Origin: Bradyrhizobium tropiciagri
GTDB lineage: Bacteria; Pseudomonadota; Alphaproteobacteria; Rhizobiales; Xanthobacteraceae
NCBI RefSeq assembly: GCF_018130545.1
Contig: NZ_JAFCKF010000006.1
Location: forward strand, 310,001-374,000
Reading direction: 5' to 3'
Length of the DNA: 64,000 nucleotides
Shown: in pieces, positions 1-10,273 of the stretch
How the letters are laid out: every line of letters begins with the position of its first letter
Numbering within the stretch: the stretch's first letter is position 1
Notes under the pieces: model-generated
Database searches by the model: none
The model's input: the letters and a program-made list of their open reading frames with translations, nothing else
Told to the model about the DNA's origin: nothing
Program-made: the position numbers and the translations under genes

Positions 1-473
1 GCATCGATCCCGGTGGCATTACGCCCACCATGGGTGAAGATCTCCCAGCGGTCCGAGCCACCGGCACGCTTGACCCGCTTGGCATCGATCGCGACCACGA
101 TGCACTGCTCGCCGTACTTCTCGGCAGCTTCCTTGACGAATTCGCGCCGGCTGACCGCCGCCGAATTGATCGAGACCTTGTCGGCGCCGGAGCGCAGCAG
201 GGTCTTGATGTCGTCGACGGTGCGGACGCCGCCACCGACGGTAAGTGGCATGAAGCAGGCCTCCGCCGTCCGCCGCACCACGTCCAGCATGATGCCGCGG
301 TTTTCATGAGTGGCGGTGATGTCGAGGAAGGTCAGCTCGTCGGCTCCGGCGGCGTCATAGGCAACCGCGGCCTCGACCGGGTCGCCGGCGTCGCGCAGAT
401 CGACGAAGTTGACGCCCTTGACCACGCGCCCGTCCTTGACGTCGAGACAGGGGATCACCCGAACCTTGAACAT
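1..473 (-). CDS. hisF: Imidazole glycerol phosphate synthase cyclase subunit HisF (3' end outside window)
   Basis: HisF is the (beta/alpha)8-barrel cyclase subunit that uses ammonia from HisH to turn PRFAR into imidazole glycerol phosphate and AICAR. Read on the minus strand from the ATG at 473, the product begins [20 protein letters not shown], which contains the catalytic Asp11 of the family, followed by phosphate-loop sequence of the VGGGVR type and a SINSAAV segment. The frame is open to the window edge, so the C-terminal part, including the second catalytic Asp, is not visible. The start lies 9 bp after the hisA stop, so it is the last visible gene of the his operon. Confidence 0.95.
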   Translation of the reverse strand, partial: MFKVRVIPCLDVKDGRVVKGVNFVDLRDAGDPVEAAVAYDAAGADELTFLDITATHENRGIMLDVVRRTAEACFMPLTVGGGVRTVDDIKTLLRSGADKVSINSAAVSRREFVKEAAEKYGEQCIVVAIDAKRVKRAGGSDRWEIFTHGGRNATGID

Positions 474-482
474 GTGTCCCTC

Positions 483-1211
483 CTACGCCGCGCGGATCAG
501 CTTGAGCGCGGCGGCCGGATCGAGCCGCCCGTCATAGAGCGCACGGCCGACGATCGCACCGGCGAGTTTTTTGGCACGAGGCTCCAGCAGCGCCTTGACG
601 TCGTCGATCGAGGCAAAGCCGCCGGAAGCGATCACCGGAATCGAGATGCGATCGGCGAGGCCGATCGTGGCGTCGAGGTTGAGGCCCTTGAGCAGGCCGT
701 CACGGGCGATGTCGGTGAAGATGATCGCGGCAACGCCGGCGTCCTCGAAGCGCTGCGCGATCTCGAGCGCAGTCACATGCGAGGTCTCGGCCCAACCCTC
801 GACCGCGACCTTGCCATCGCGCGCATCGAGGCCCACGGCGACGCGGCCGGGGAATTTTTTCGCCGCGCCCTTCACGAGCTCGGGATCGCGCACCGCCGCG
901 GTGCCGATGATGACGCGGGTAATGCCCTTGTCGAGCCAGGCCTCGATGGTCTTGAGGTCGCGAATGCCGCCGCCGAGCTGCACCGGCATGGTGACGGCCT
1001 TCAGCATCGCCTCCACCGCGTGGGCATTCATCGGCTTGCCGGCGAAGGCGCCGTCGAGATCGACGACGTGGAGATATTCGAAGCCCTGCGCGGCGAAGCT
1101 TGCCGCCTGCGCCGCCGGATCGAGATTGAACACGGTGGCGCGCGCCATGTCGCCCTGCTCCAGGCGCACGCAATGGCCGTTCTTCAGATCAACCGCTGGA
1201 AAAAGGATCAC
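483..1211 (-). CDS. hisA: Phosphoribosylformimino-5-aminoimidazole carboxamide ribotide isomerase HisA
   Basis: HisA opens the aminoaldose ProFAR to the aminoketose PRFAR, the substrate of HisHF. The 242-residue product is a full-length barrel: it starts [20 protein letters not shown], with the catalytic Asp near residue 8, and has VDLDGA, QLGGGIR and the second-half [14 protein letters not shown] segment with its Asp, then ASGGFAS. I chose the GTG at 1211 because homologues begin exactly there (xILFPAVDL) and because this GTG overlaps the hisH stop as GTGA, a four-base overlap that suggests translational coupling. An in-frame extension far upstream would run through hisH and is not credible. 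Confidence 0.96.
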   Translation of the reverse strand: MILFPAVDLKNGHCVRLEQGDMARATVFNLDPAAQAASFAAQGFEYLHVVDLDGAFAGKPMNAHAVEAMLKAVTMPVQLGGGIRDLKTIEAWLDKGITRVIIGTAAVRDPELVKGAAKKFPGRVAVGLDARDGKVAVEGWAETSHVTALEIAQRFEDAGVAAIIFTDIARDGLLKGLNLDATIGLADRISIPVIASGGFASIDDVKALLEPRAKKLAGAIVGRALYDGRLDPAAALKLIRAA

Positions 1212-1858
1212 GGCTTCCACTTCAAGAAATTGGAGATCAAAGCGAGGCCGAAGCGCTGGCTTTTCTCGGGGTGAAACTGGGTGCCGATCGCAGTGTCCTT
1301 GCCGACGATCGCGGTCACCGGCCCGCCATAGTCGGCACGCGCCAGCACGTCCGCCTCGTTGGCGGCGTTGAGGTGATAGGAGTGCACGAAATAGGCGTGG
1401 CGCCCCTTCGGCCCGAGCGGCAGCCGCTCCAGCACCGGATGCTCGCGCACCATGTCGAGCGTATTCCAGCCCATATGCGGGACCTTCAGGTTCTCGTCGC
1501 GCGGCTCGATCTTCACGACGTCGCCGCCGATCCAGTCGAAGCCCTCGGTGATGACGTGCTCCTTGCCGCGCGTCGCCATCAGCTGCATGCCGACGCAGAT
1601 GCCGAAGAACGGCCGCGCCTTGACCCGCACCGCCTCGGTGAGCGCTTCCAGCATGCCGTCGACCGCGTCGACGCCGCGGCGGCAATCGGCGAACGCGCCG
1701 ACACCGGGCAGCACGATCCGATCGGCGCGATACACCGCGTCGGGATCGCGCGTCACCTTGATGGCCTGCGGATCCTCCATGCTGCGCGCGGCGCGCTCGA
1801 AGGCCTTGGCTGCCGAATGCAGATTGCCGGAGCCATAATCGATGATTGCAACGGTCAT
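1208..1858 (-). CDS. hisH: Imidazole glycerol phosphate synthase glutaminase subunit HisH
   Basis: HisH is the class I glutamine amidotransferase subunit that feeds ammonia to HisF. The 216-residue protein shows the N-terminal [11 protein letters not shown] strand, the nucleophile loop FFGICVGMQ with the catalytic Cys, and the GTQFHPEKS segment with the catalytic His and Glu near the C-terminus. Length and motif order match stand-alone bacterial HisH. It overlaps the upstream DUF2628 gene as ATGA (1855-1858) and the downstream hisA as GTGA, so three consecutive genes are packed stop-on-start. Confidence 0.96.
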   Translation of the reverse strand: MTVAIIDYGSGNLHSAAKAFERAARSMEDPQAIKVTRDPDAVYRADRIVLPGVGAFADCRRGVDAVDGMLEALTEAVRVKARPFFGICVGMQLMATRGKEHVITEGFDWIGGDVVKIEPRDENLKVPHMGWNTLDMVREHPVLERLPLGPKGRHAYFVHSYHLNAANEADVLARADYGGPVTAIVGKDTAIGTQFHPEKSQRFGLALISNFLKWKP

Positions 1859-2385
1859 CGCGATCCTCCTGGCTCTGGAAACAATCCGATGATGCCGCCT
1901 TGCGGCATCGGTGGGGGCTTTGAGAATGATTGACCGGGAACGTCCCGGGTCGGCGGCGGGCCGCCGCGATCGACCGAGCGCTGGTCATTGACGACACCGC
2001 GATGCCGCGCGGTCCAGCGCTCGAAGAAGCGCCGCTCGGCGGCATCCGCATTGTCAGCGACCACGATGTCGAGCTGGCGCCATTTGCGCCGCGACAGCGT
2101 CCAGCGTTGCAGCGTCGCGGCCTCGAGCCCGAGCAGCACCATCAGCACCAGGTCGACGAGGAAGATCGCGCCGCGGCCGATGCCAAGCTTGGTCAGCGCA
2201 TAGTCGATCACGAAGGTGACGACGAGCCAGCCGATCAGCGCCAGCCAGAGCCTGTTCCAGGCCAGCCACACCACGCCGGCAACCGCGGCCCAGAACCGGA
2301 AACCATCGCGCACGAAGACGAACTTGTCGGTCGCCGCGAGATCGGCGCCGTTGGCCACGGGGGCATGCACTGTATAGACCGGCAT
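1855..2385 (-). CDS. DUF2628 family membrane protein in the his operon
   Basis: A 176-residue protein that starts MPVYTVHAP, a beginning typical of DUF2628 proteins. It has a hydrophobic middle with two or three membrane segments ([21 protein letters not shown] and a following [19 protein letters not shown] region). A soluble C-terminal half contains ERRFFERW and ends in a proline/glycine-rich tail. A longer reading to 2448 is possible, but the repeat at 2419-2464 lies inside that extension, so I prefer the ATG at 2385. It sits between hisB and hisH and overlaps the hisH start. Function is unknown. Its position is probably a conserved hitchhiker in the operon rather than a histidine enzyme. 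Confidence 0.75.
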   Translation of the reverse strand: MPVYTVHAPVANGADLAATDKFVFVRDGFRFWAAVAGVVWLAWNRLWLALIGWLVVTFVIDYALTKLGIGRGAIFLVDLVLMVLLGLEAATLQRWTLSRRKWRQLDIVVADNADAAERRFFERWTARHRGVVNDQRSVDRGGPPPTRDVPGQSFSKPPPMPQGGIIGLFPEPGGSR

Positions 2386-2418
2386 CGAACGCTCCGCCGA
2401 CGATGGATTCTTAACTGC

Positions 2419-2464
2419 AGCATGATCTCCGGGAAGACCGGTTACCACCGTTTCCGGATCATGC
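2419..2464. repeat. Intergenic palindromic repeat, GCATGATC..GGATCATGC type
   Basis: Imperfect inverted repeat between hisB and the DUF2628 gene: GCATGATCTCCGG on the left and TCCGGATCATGC on the right, separated by an AGACCGG/CCACCG inner stem. It belongs to the same type as the copy at 53314-53362. From memory this is a dispersed Bradyrhizobium element. It may act as an mRNA hairpin within the his transcript. Confidence 0.6.
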
Positions 2465-2472
2465 TTCCGGGA

Positions 2473-3066
2473 TCAGCCGCCGAGCTGACCCTTGGTCGAG
2501 GGCACCTCGCCCTGGGCACGCGGATCGATCGCAACCGCAGTCCGGAGCGCCCTCGCCAAACCCTTGAAGCAGGATTCGGAGATATGATGGCTGTTCTCGC
2601 CATATAGGGTCTCGACGTGGAGAGTCACGCCGGCGTTCATCGCGAAGGCGTGGAACCATTCGCGCACCAACTCGGTGTCGAACTCGCCGATCTTGTCGCG
2701 CGGGAAATCGACCTTGAACACCAGCACCGGGCGGCCGGAAATATCGATCACGACGCGCGACAGCGTCTCGTCCATCGGCATGTGGATCGAGGCATAACGG
2801 GTGATGCCGGCCATGTTGCCGAGCGCCTGCTTCACGGCCTGCCCGAGCGCGATTCCGACGTCTTCGGTGGTGTGGTGGTAATCGACATGGAGATCGCCAT
2901 CCGCCTTCACCGTGATGTCGATGCGCGAATGCCGGGCCAGGAGGTCGAGCATATGATCGAAGAAGCCGATCCCGGTCGAAACCGTGGATACGCCTGCTCC
3001 GTCGAGGTTGACCGTCACCTCGATGTCGGTCTCCTTGGTCTTGCGCTTGATGGTTGCCGTGCGCAT
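2473..3066 (-). CDS. hisB: Imidazoleglycerol-phosphate dehydratase HisB (monofunctional)
   Basis: HisB removes water from imidazole glycerol phosphate to give imidazole acetol phosphate. The 197-residue protein is the monofunctional type without a phosphatase domain. It carries the duplicated metal-binding motifs: [13 protein letters not shown], then [13 protein letters not shown], and in the second half [18 protein letters not shown], which supply His and Glu ligands for two manganese ions. It is the promoter-proximal gene of the minus-strand his operon and is divergent from hslV across a 184-bp gap. Confidence 0.97.
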   Translation of the reverse strand: MRTATIKRKTKETDIEVTVNLDGAGVSTVSTGIGFFDHMLDLLARHSRIDITVKADGDLHVDYHHTTEDVGIALGQAVKQALGNMAGITRYASIHMPMDETLSRVVIDISGRPVLVFKVDFPRDKIGEFDTELVREWFHAFAMNAGVTLHVETLYGENSHHISESCFKGLARALRTAVAIDPRAQGEVPSTKGQLGG

Positions 3067-3250
3067 GAAGATTAAGCTTTCCCGTGCCGAAAACGCCGGT
3101 CTTTTAACAGGCTGATGTCACCTTCGCTACTGCGGGATGACCTCGAAATGACCCAACTTCTGGCCATGGTGACCGGAAATCATTGCTAAATCGGTCCCGA
3201 TTGTAACCCCCTGCCCGACCACCTAAATCTGCCCCGGAGAGAGGTAACCT

Positions 3251-3808
3251 ATGCAAGCATCCCAAAATGAGCTGCCGGTCTGGCATGGCACCACGATCTG
3301 CACGGTCCGCAAGGGCGGCAAGGTGGTGATCGGCGGCGACGGGCAGGTCTCGATCGGCCAGACCGTGATCAAGGCCAATGCCAAGAAGGTCCGCCGGATC
3401 GGCAAGGGTGACGTGATCGGCGGCTTTGCCGGCGCCACCGCCGACGCTTTCACCCTGTTCGAGCGGCTGGAAAGCAAGCTCGAGCAATATCCGGGGCAGC
3501 TGACCCGGGCGGCCGTCGAGCTCGCCAAGGACTGGCGGACCGACCGCTATCTGCGCCGGCTGGAAGCCATGATGATCGTGGCCGACAAGGACGTCTCCCT
3601 GGTGCTGACCGGCACCGGCGATGTGCTGGAGCCCGAATCCGGCGTCATGGCGATCGGTTCCGGCGGCAATTACGCCCTCGCCGCGGCCCGCGCGCTGGTC
3701 GATACCGACAAGGACGCCGAGACCATCGTCCGCCGCGCGCTGGATATCGCCGCAGATATCTGCGTCTACACCAACCGGAACGTGACGATCGAGACGATCG
3801 GCGGCTGA
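3251..3808 (+). CDS. hslV: HslV, threonine protease subunit of the HslVU complex
   Basis: HslV forms the two-ring proteolytic core that degrades proteins unfolded by HslU. The 185-residue product contains the conserved [13 protein letters not shown] start of the mature subunit, GDGQVS, and [15 protein letters not shown]. The likely nucleophile is Thr14, so about 13 residues ([13 protein letters not shown]) must be removed. E. coli HslV loses only the initiator Met. Such an extension is familiar in alphaproteobacteria. A ribosome-binding site GGAGAGAGG lies just before the ATG. The stop is 2 bp from the acetyltransferase gene that follows. Confidence 0.97.
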   Translation: MQASQNELPVWHGTTICTVRKGGKVVIGGDGQVSIGQTVIKANAKKVRRIGKGDVIGGFAGATADAFTLFERLESKLEQYPGQLTRAAVELAKDWRTDRYLRRLEAMMIVADKDVSLVLTGTGDVLEPESGVMAIGSGGNYALAAARALVDTDKDAETIVRRALDIAADICVYTNRNVTIETIGG

Positions 3809-3810
3809 GC

Positions 3811-4296
3811 ATGGCCGGCGCCTATCAGTTCCGCCCGATGACGACAGCCGACCTGCCGCAGATCAAGCGCTGGCTGGCGTTGCCGCATGTCCGGGAATGG
3901 TGGGGCGATCCGGCCGAGCAATCCGCCCTCGTTGGCGGCGATCTCGATGAGCCGGCAATGGACCAGTTCATCGTCATAACCGGGGGCGCCGATATCGGCT
4001 ACATCCAGTGCTACGATCTCACGGCGTGGAATTCGGGCTTCGGCGCCCAGCCGGAGGGCACGCGCGGCATCGACCTTTTCATCGGCGAGCCCAGCATGAT
4101 CGCCAGCGGCCACGGCTCGGCGCTGATCCGCGCCTTTGCCGACCAACGGCTGGCAGAGGGTGTGCCGCGGATCGTCACCGATCCGGATCCGGCCAACGCC
4201 CGCGCCGTGCGCGCCTATGAGAAAGCGGGCTTTCAAAAGGCAGGGACAGTCGATACGCCGGACGGATCGGCGCTGCTGATGGTCCGCGACAGATGA
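3811..4296 (+). CDS. GNAT family acetyltransferase (AAC(6')-like)
   Basis: A 161-residue single-domain N-acetyltransferase. The N-terminus FRPMTTADLPQIKRWL and the HVREWWGDP segment are typical of the aminoglycoside 6'-acetyltransferase-like GNAT branch. SGHGSALIRAFAD is the acetyl-CoA pyrophosphate-binding loop, and ANARAVRAYEKAGF is the conserved motif B helix. The substrate cannot be told from sequence. Resistance activity should not be assumed, because most chromosomal members are not resistance genes. It lies 2 bp after hslV and 66 bp before hslU, so all three are probably cotranscribed. Confidence 0.88.
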   Translation: MAGAYQFRPMTTADLPQIKRWLALPHVREWWGDPAEQSALVGGDLDEPAMDQFIVITGGADIGYIQCYDLTAWNSGFGAQPEGTRGIDLFIGEPSMIASGHGSALIRAFADQRLAEGVPRIVTDPDPANARAVRAYEKAGFQKAGTVDTPDGSALLMVRDR

Positions 4297-4362
4297 TGAC
4301 CCTGACGTCGCAGGCGCGGACCGGCGCTTGCCGAGACTGTTCTTTCAACCTAGCTAGAGCCA

Positions 4363-5667
<1,305 letters not shown>

Positions 5668-5678
5668 GCGGCCACCAC

Positions 5679-5808
5679 CGTCGTCCCGGCGAAGGCCGGG
5701 ACCCATAACCACCGATCCCGCGGTGACCAAGACTCGGGCCGACATTCCCCTTAGAACTCCCTTCGGTGGTTATGGGTCCCGGGTCGCGCTTCGCTTGCCC
5801 GGGACGAC
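5679..5808. repeat. Long intergenic inverted repeat
   Basis: Two arms, CGTCGTCCCGG...GGGACCCATAACCACCGA and TTCGGTGGTTATGGGTCCC...CCCGGGACGAC, are inverted around a centre near 5740. A related arrangement with GGGACCCATA/TATGGGTCCC arms recurs at 35708-35858, so it is a dispersed repeat rather than a one-off hairpin. It could also end hslU transcription, but it lacks a T-tract. Confidence 0.7.
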
Positions 5809-5823
5809 AAGAGTGGGCGACCG

Positions 5824-6948
5824 ATGAGTCTGCAAATCTGGCAAAACCCCTGGCGCCTGATGCTGGCCGTCAACGCGGCGGTACTGGTCGGGGTGTTCCT
5901 GCACAAGATCGCGCTGCCGCCGTTCGTCCCCTACATCCATTTGCTGGTCGACTATCACTACGGCTTCACCAAGCGCGCGCTGGTCGGCGCGATCGTGTCG
6001 CTGTTCACCGACAAGGTCCCGGTGTGGCTGGTGTTCGCGCTGGCCGGCGCGGCCTGGCTCCTGACGCTCGGACTGTTCGTCAAACTGTTTCAGCGCACAT
6101 TCGGCTTCGACGACGCGCATTGGCCGTTGTTCGTCTTCATTGCGGGCTCGCCGTTCTTCCTGAAGAATTTCATGCACACGCTCGGCCATTTCGACATCTA
6201 TGGTTGTGCGCTGGCGATCGTGCTGCTGCTGATCCCGGCGCGCTCGATCGCCTACGTGCTGATTGCGGCGCTGTTCTCGATCGTGCTGATCCTGGTCCAT
6301 CACATCTTCGTCCTGATGTATCTGCCGACCATCGCGACGATCGTGGTGCTGCGCTTCTACCTGATGCAAAACGCGACGCCGCGAAACATCGCGATTGGAT
6401 TGGTGACGCTCGCGGCCGTCGGCATCCTGTTTCTGGTCGCGCAGTTCGCCGGTACCGTCGACGTGCCCTACGACGAATTTCTCCGTCATCTGCAAAGCCG
6501 GATGGCTGATCCGTCACGAACCGATCTGCTTCAGTTCGGTTACATCTGGTACCAGCCGCTGTCGAAGGAGTTCGCCGACACCTGGGCACGGATACCTTCG
6601 AACATCCTTGGCGTGCCGGTGTTCGCGCTTTTGATCTGGCTGCACACGCCGCTGTGGCGCTATTTCGCGCGGCTGATCGAGGCACTCGCGAGTGAGCTGC
6701 ATCGCCGGATCGTGCTAGCCGCACTTGTCGTGATCAGCGCCGGCTATCTCGTGATGTTCGTGACGGTGTTCGACTATTCGCGCTGGATCTCAAACTGGGC
6801 GGTCTGCATGTTCCTGATGCTGCACGCCGTGAAGATGCTGCCGGCATCGAAGGACGTGCCGATGATCCCCTCAGACGATCGCAAGACGACAATCCTCGGC
6901 TGGATCGTGACGCTGATCCCGCGCGTCGGGATCGTACGCCCGTTCTGA
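5824..6948 (+). CDS. Multispanning membrane protein of unknown function
   Basis: A 374-residue hydrophobic protein with about eight to ten predicted membrane segments, for example LMLAVNAAVLVGVFL near residue 12, LVFALAGAAWLLTLGLF near 73, a pair around 125-170, and the C-terminal IVLAALVVISAGYLVMF region. The short motifs FFLKNFMHTLGHFDIYG and HHIFVLMYLP put His and Asp residues near membrane borders, a pattern seen in some polyprenyl-phosphate glycosyltransferases and EpsG-like proteins. That resemblance is weak. It stands alone between a repeat and the convergent smr gene. Confidence 0.7.
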   Translation: MSLQIWQNPWRLMLAVNAAVLVGVFLHKIALPPFVPYIHLLVDYHYGFTKRALVGAIVSLFTDKVPVWLVFALAGAAWLLTLGLFVKLFQRTFGFDDAHWPLFVFIAGSPFFLKNFMHTLGHFDIYGCALAIVLLLIPARSIAYVLIAALFSIVLILVHHIFVLMYLPTIATIVVLRFYLMQNATPRNIAIGLVTLAAVGILFLVAQFAGTVDVPYDEFLRHLQSRMADPSRTDLLQFGYIWYQPLSKEFADTWARIPSNILGVPVFALLIWLHTPLWRYFARLIEALASELHRRIVLAALVVISAGYLVMFVTVFDYSRWISNWAVCMFLMLHAVKMLPASKDVPMIPSDDRKTTILGWIVTLIPRVGIVRPF

Positions 6949-6963
6949 TCTTCCGGCTCGTGC

Positions 6964-7554
6964 TCAGCGCGCGCGCCGGACACGAACATAGAGTGCGCCC
7001 TCGCCGCCATGGCCGATATGCGCTTCCTCGAAGCCCACGACCAGCGAGCGGAATTCCGGCAGGCTCAGCCATTCCGGCACCTGTCGGCGCAACACGCCGC
7101 GCTCGGATTCGAGGCCGCCGACCTTGCCCTTGCCGGTGATGACGAGCACGAAGGTGAGCCCGTCAGAGTGCGCGCGCTGCAGGAAGGCGAACAGCACCCG
7201 ATGCGCGCGCAGCTGCGTCATGCCGTGAAGATCGAGCCGCGCATCGATCTCCTGCCGCCCGCGCGACAGTTTTGCACGCTCGCGGCGGCCGATCGGCGCC
7301 AGCGGCGGCACGTGTGGACGCGGCGCCGGCGCGGGCTTCACCGATGTCACCGGCTTGACCGGGATGGGCTTTGTCGCGGCGTGATGGGTGGCCGGTTCAG
7401 AGACGGCGGCGTGAGCTTTCGCTGCGGCCGGCTTCTTGCGCAGCGGCTTGACTTGCTTGGCCACGCTCTCCCAGAGCGCACGCTCCTCCTCGCTCAGCGC
7501 ACGTTTGCGCCGCGACGGAGCGGACAGATCGGGGATCGGCGCGGGTCGTTTCAT
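6964..7554 (-). CDS. Smr domain protein
   Basis: A 196-residue protein. About 85 basic, Ala/Pro-rich N-terminal residues are followed by a C-terminal Smr domain (about 100-196) with the three signature motifs LDLHGMT, VITGKG and GGEGALYVRVRR. Smr domains are found in MutS2 and in stand-alone endonuclease-like proteins of bacteria. The cellular role of this short proteobacterial type is unsettled. Its start overlaps the mltA stop (ATGA, 7551-7554), so it is cotranscribed with timA and mltA. Confidence 0.88.
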   Translation of the reverse strand: MKRPAPIPDLSAPSRRKRALSEEERALWESVAKQVKPLRKKPAAAKAHAAVSEPATHHAATKPIPVKPVTSVKPAPAPRPHVPPLAPIGRRERAKLSRGRQEIDARLDLHGMTQLRAHRVLFAFLQRAHSDGLTFVLVITGKGKVGGLESERGVLRRQVPEWLSLPEFRSLVVGFEEAHIGHGGEGALYVRVRRAR

Positions 7555-9170
7555 TGATCGCGGTGATGGCGGGAGCGCCGAGTGCGCCGCTTCTCCGGTT
7601 GCTGCGGAATGTCGGGCCGGGCGGCCGGCAATGGCACCGGTTCTGCCACAGGCGCCGCCTGCGCGACAGGGGTCGACGCTTGAGGCGCCGCGGGCGCGGC
7701 ATCCTTCGCGGCCGGGTTCTTGGCGCCGCTATTGCCGCCGTCCTTCGCCGGTCTCCCAGCAATACCGGACGTCGGCACCTCCGCGGGCTTCGCCGCCGCC
7801 TTGTCCTTCAGCGGATCGGTCTGCGGAAACTGCTTTGCGATCTTGGCCGATGGCCGCTCGTCCGGGATCGGCAGCTTGTGACCGCGCGCGACCGGGTCGA
7901 GACCCTTCGGCACCAGCATCACGAACTGCATGTTGTGCCGCAGCCGGCCCGAGACCTTTCCGGCATCGGCGCCGGCACCGAAATAGAGATCGGCGCGCGC
8001 CGGGCCGACGATCGCCGAGCCGGTATCCTGCGCGATCATCAGCCGGTGGAACGGCGTCTTGGATTGCTCGGATTCGATCGGCAGCTCGCCGGCAATGAAG
8101 AACGGCGTGCCATAGACATGCAGCGCCTTGTCGACCGCGATCGAGCGGCCCGGGGTTAGCGGCACGCCCTGCGCGCCGACGGCCTCGTCCTTGTCGGACA
8201 GCGGCACCTCGCGGAAGAACACATAGGCGCGGTTCTGCCGCCGGACCTCATTGGCGCCCTCCGGGTTCTGCTCCATCCATTCCCTGATCTTCTGCATCGA
8301 CATCTGCTCCCTCGGGATGATGCCGCGGTCGATCAGGACGCGCCCGACCGGCGTATAGGGGTAGCCATTATGCGCGTCGTAATTGATGCGCAGCGTGGTG
8401 CCGTCGTCGAGCTTGATCCGCGCCGAACCCTGGATCTGGGCGAACAACAGATCGGTCTGGCTCTTCAGCCAGCAGATCTCGAGCCCGCGGCCGGCGATCG
8501 CGCCGTCCTCGATCTGGGCGCGGTCGTAATAGGGCACCAGCTTGCGCCGGCCGATTTTGCGGTACACCGGTCCGCTGTTGGGCAAGCCGACCGAGGCTTG
8601 CGTCTTGCCGCGCACGAACAGGTTGGACGGGCGACGATAGACCGGAACGTTGTAGACATCGGTCTGGGTCTTCGATCCGTCGAGCACCGGCTCGTAATAG
8701 CCGGTGACGAAGCCAGCCTCCTCGCCGAGCCGTGAGATGCGCAGCGGCACGAAATTCTGCTCGAAGAATTCCTTCGCCTTGCCGCCGTCGCTGAGTGCGA
8801 GGCCCTTGGCGATCCGGCAGGGATCGCGCAACGAGCTTCCCAGCGCCTTTGAGTCCGCAGGTGCCCCCTGTTGCGCCGCGATCGGCTTGCAGCTGGCACG
8901 AAACGCGTTGTAGGCGGCGAGATGATCGTCGTCGTTCCAGCCGGAGACGTTGGGCCAGGCCAGCGGCTCATACTGGCTGCCGCTGACCTGCAGCGGCAAT
9001 TCCAGATTGGGATAGGGGATCGGGTGACTATGCTCGTGCCGCGGCGCAGCGTGCCAGCTCGCCCTGTAGCGTGCGGCGATCGCCGCCGTGGAGCATAGAA
9101 CAGCCAGCGCGCAGCACGCGACCGCGAGGCGCCCGTAGCTGAGATGTTTAGTGAGCGCTTCCAGTTCCAA
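7551..9170 (-). CDS. mltA: Membrane-bound lytic murein transglycosylase A (MltA)
   Basis: MltA cleaves the MurNAc-GlcNAc bond of peptidoglycan with 1,6-anhydro ring formation. The 539-residue product has a hydrophobic N-terminal segment at about 14-33 with no obvious lipobox Cys at the right place, then the MltA core including GYYEP near 158, AQIQGSARI near 244 and the 3D-domain motif AQDTGSAIVGPARADLYFG near 380-398, whose Asp matches the family catalytic residue. After about residue 435 comes a long Ala/Pro/Lys-rich tail ending in a very basic RRTRRSRHHR run, which is longer than in E. coli MltA. The start overlaps timA by 23 bp, so the exact start is uncertain. Confidence 0.93.
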   Translation of the reverse strand: MELEALTKHLSYGRLAVACCALAVLCSTAAIAARYRASWHAAPRHEHSHPIPYPNLELPLQVSGSQYEPLAWPNVSGWNDDDHLAAYNAFRASCKPIAAQQGAPADSKALGSSLRDPCRIAKGLALSDGGKAKEFFEQNFVPLRISRLGEEAGFVTGYYEPVLDGSKTQTDVYNVPVYRRPSNLFVRGKTQASVGLPNSGPVYRKIGRRKLVPYYDRAQIEDGAIAGRGLEICWLKSQTDLLFAQIQGSARIKLDDGTTLRINYDAHNGYPYTPVGRVLIDRGIIPREQMSMQKIREWMEQNPEGANEVRRQNRAYVFFREVPLSDKDEAVGAQGVPLTPGRSIAVDKALHVYGTPFFIAGELPIESEQSKTPFHRLMIAQDTGSAIVGPARADLYFGAGADAGKVSGRLRHNMQFVMLVPKGLDPVARGHKLPIPDERPSAKIAKQFPQTDPLKDKAAAKPAEVPTSGIAGRPAKDGGNSGAKNPAAKDAAPAAPQASTPVAQAAPVAEPVPLPAARPDIPQQPEKRRTRRSRHHRDQ

Positions 9171-9852
9171 CCAGCTTCCAGTTCGGATCGCGGGAAGTCG
9201 AGTCGCGGGCGAATGTCCAGATGTCGGTGATGTCGGCGACCTTGTCCGGGCTACCGTCGACGATGGTTCCGGCCTTGTCGCGCGTGACCGAGATCATCTG
9301 CGACACGAAGCGGACGGTGAGCTGGGTCGAGCGATCGCGCGTTTCCGCGCTGACGATCTCGGCCTTGTCGATCGAGACGAACCGCGTCTCGGTCTTCTGC
9401 TCGTGCTTCTCGCGATCCTTGATCGCGGCCTCGAAGCTTTCATAGACCTCGGTCGACAGCAGGTCGCGCAGCGCGCGGCGGTCGCCATTGGCGAAGGCCA
9501 GCACGATCATTTCATAGGCCGAGCGGGCGCCTGAGAGGAAATGCCGCGGATCGAACGAGGAATCCTGGGCGGCCACCGTGTCGAGACCCTGCGCCAGCGG
9601 CGTGCCGGGCTCGGCGATACCCTTCCAGCGTTCCGCGGGCTCGACCGGTTCGGTGGGCGCGGCCGGAGCCGGCTGATCGATCACCGATCCCGGGATCGGC
9701 ACGACGTTGTTATCCTGGCCGCGCTGCAGGACGTTGGGTGCTGCACGATCATATGGCGGCCGCTCGCTTCCCGTGCGCTGCCCGAGAACGCTGCGCAGGC
9801 GCAGGAAGATAAACACGGCCAGCGCCAGGAAGATGATGGTGTAGATATCCAC
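9148..9852 (-). CDS. Tim44/TimA family protein
   Basis: A 234-residue protein with an N-terminal membrane helix (IYTIIFLALAVFIFLRLRSVLG), a Pro-rich linker at about 40-85, and a C-terminal Tim44-like domain at about 95-230 (FLSGARSAYEMIVLAFANGDRR...WTFARDSTSRDPNWKLV). Mitochondrial Tim44 is a protein-import adaptor. Bacterial TimA is thought to be an inner-membrane adaptor with its domain in the cytoplasm or periplasm, and its role is not firm. It heads the minus-strand timA-mltA-smr group and is divergent from secB, a conserved alphaproteobacterial arrangement. Confidence 0.9.
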   Translation of the reverse strand: MDIYTIIFLALAVFIFLRLRSVLGQRTGSERPPYDRAAPNVLQRGQDNNVVPIPGSVIDQPAPAAPTEPVEPAERWKGIAEPGTPLAQGLDTVAAQDSSFDPRHFLSGARSAYEMIVLAFANGDRRALRDLLSTEVYESFEAAIKDREKHEQKTETRFVSIDKAEIVSAETRDRSTQLTVRFVSQMISVTRDKAGTIVDGSPDKVADITDIWTFARDSTSRDPNWKLVGTGSAH

Positions 9853-10273
9853 GTCGAATTCGCTTTCTGGTCTCTGCCGGCAACTGGCCGGGGATCAAAG
9901 CGTTCCCGGTCGGGAACGGCAGAGATTACATCGCCGAGTGAGTCCGCAGCATGTAGGCACGAAACTATGCCCGGCCAATGGCGCTTTTTGGCACGGGCAA
10001 GTGTAGCGCGTTTTAACCCCGGGGGGAAACCCGTTCCTTCCCGGAAATCGCGCATCTTCAATAATTTAGGAAGCCGTTAAGAGATTGGGCGGAGTTGCGC
10101 TCGCGCGCCGATTGCCAAAGATTTGGCCGCCGCCGCACCGCCCCGCGCGTGCTCGTCGTCCTTGTGGACCGAGCCGGGCCTATGATAGCCACTCGCCCGG
10201 AATCGGCATTTCCAACACCTTAACGCGTGCCGTCGGACATCCTGTCCCGAGCGCCGCTCCAGGAGACATTTTC

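Noticed and set aside
30-1274. Long plus-strand open frame opposite hisF and hisA
   Set aside because: It is an antisense frame of a GC-rich region. Its protein has no known domain and the minus-strand his genes explain the sequence.
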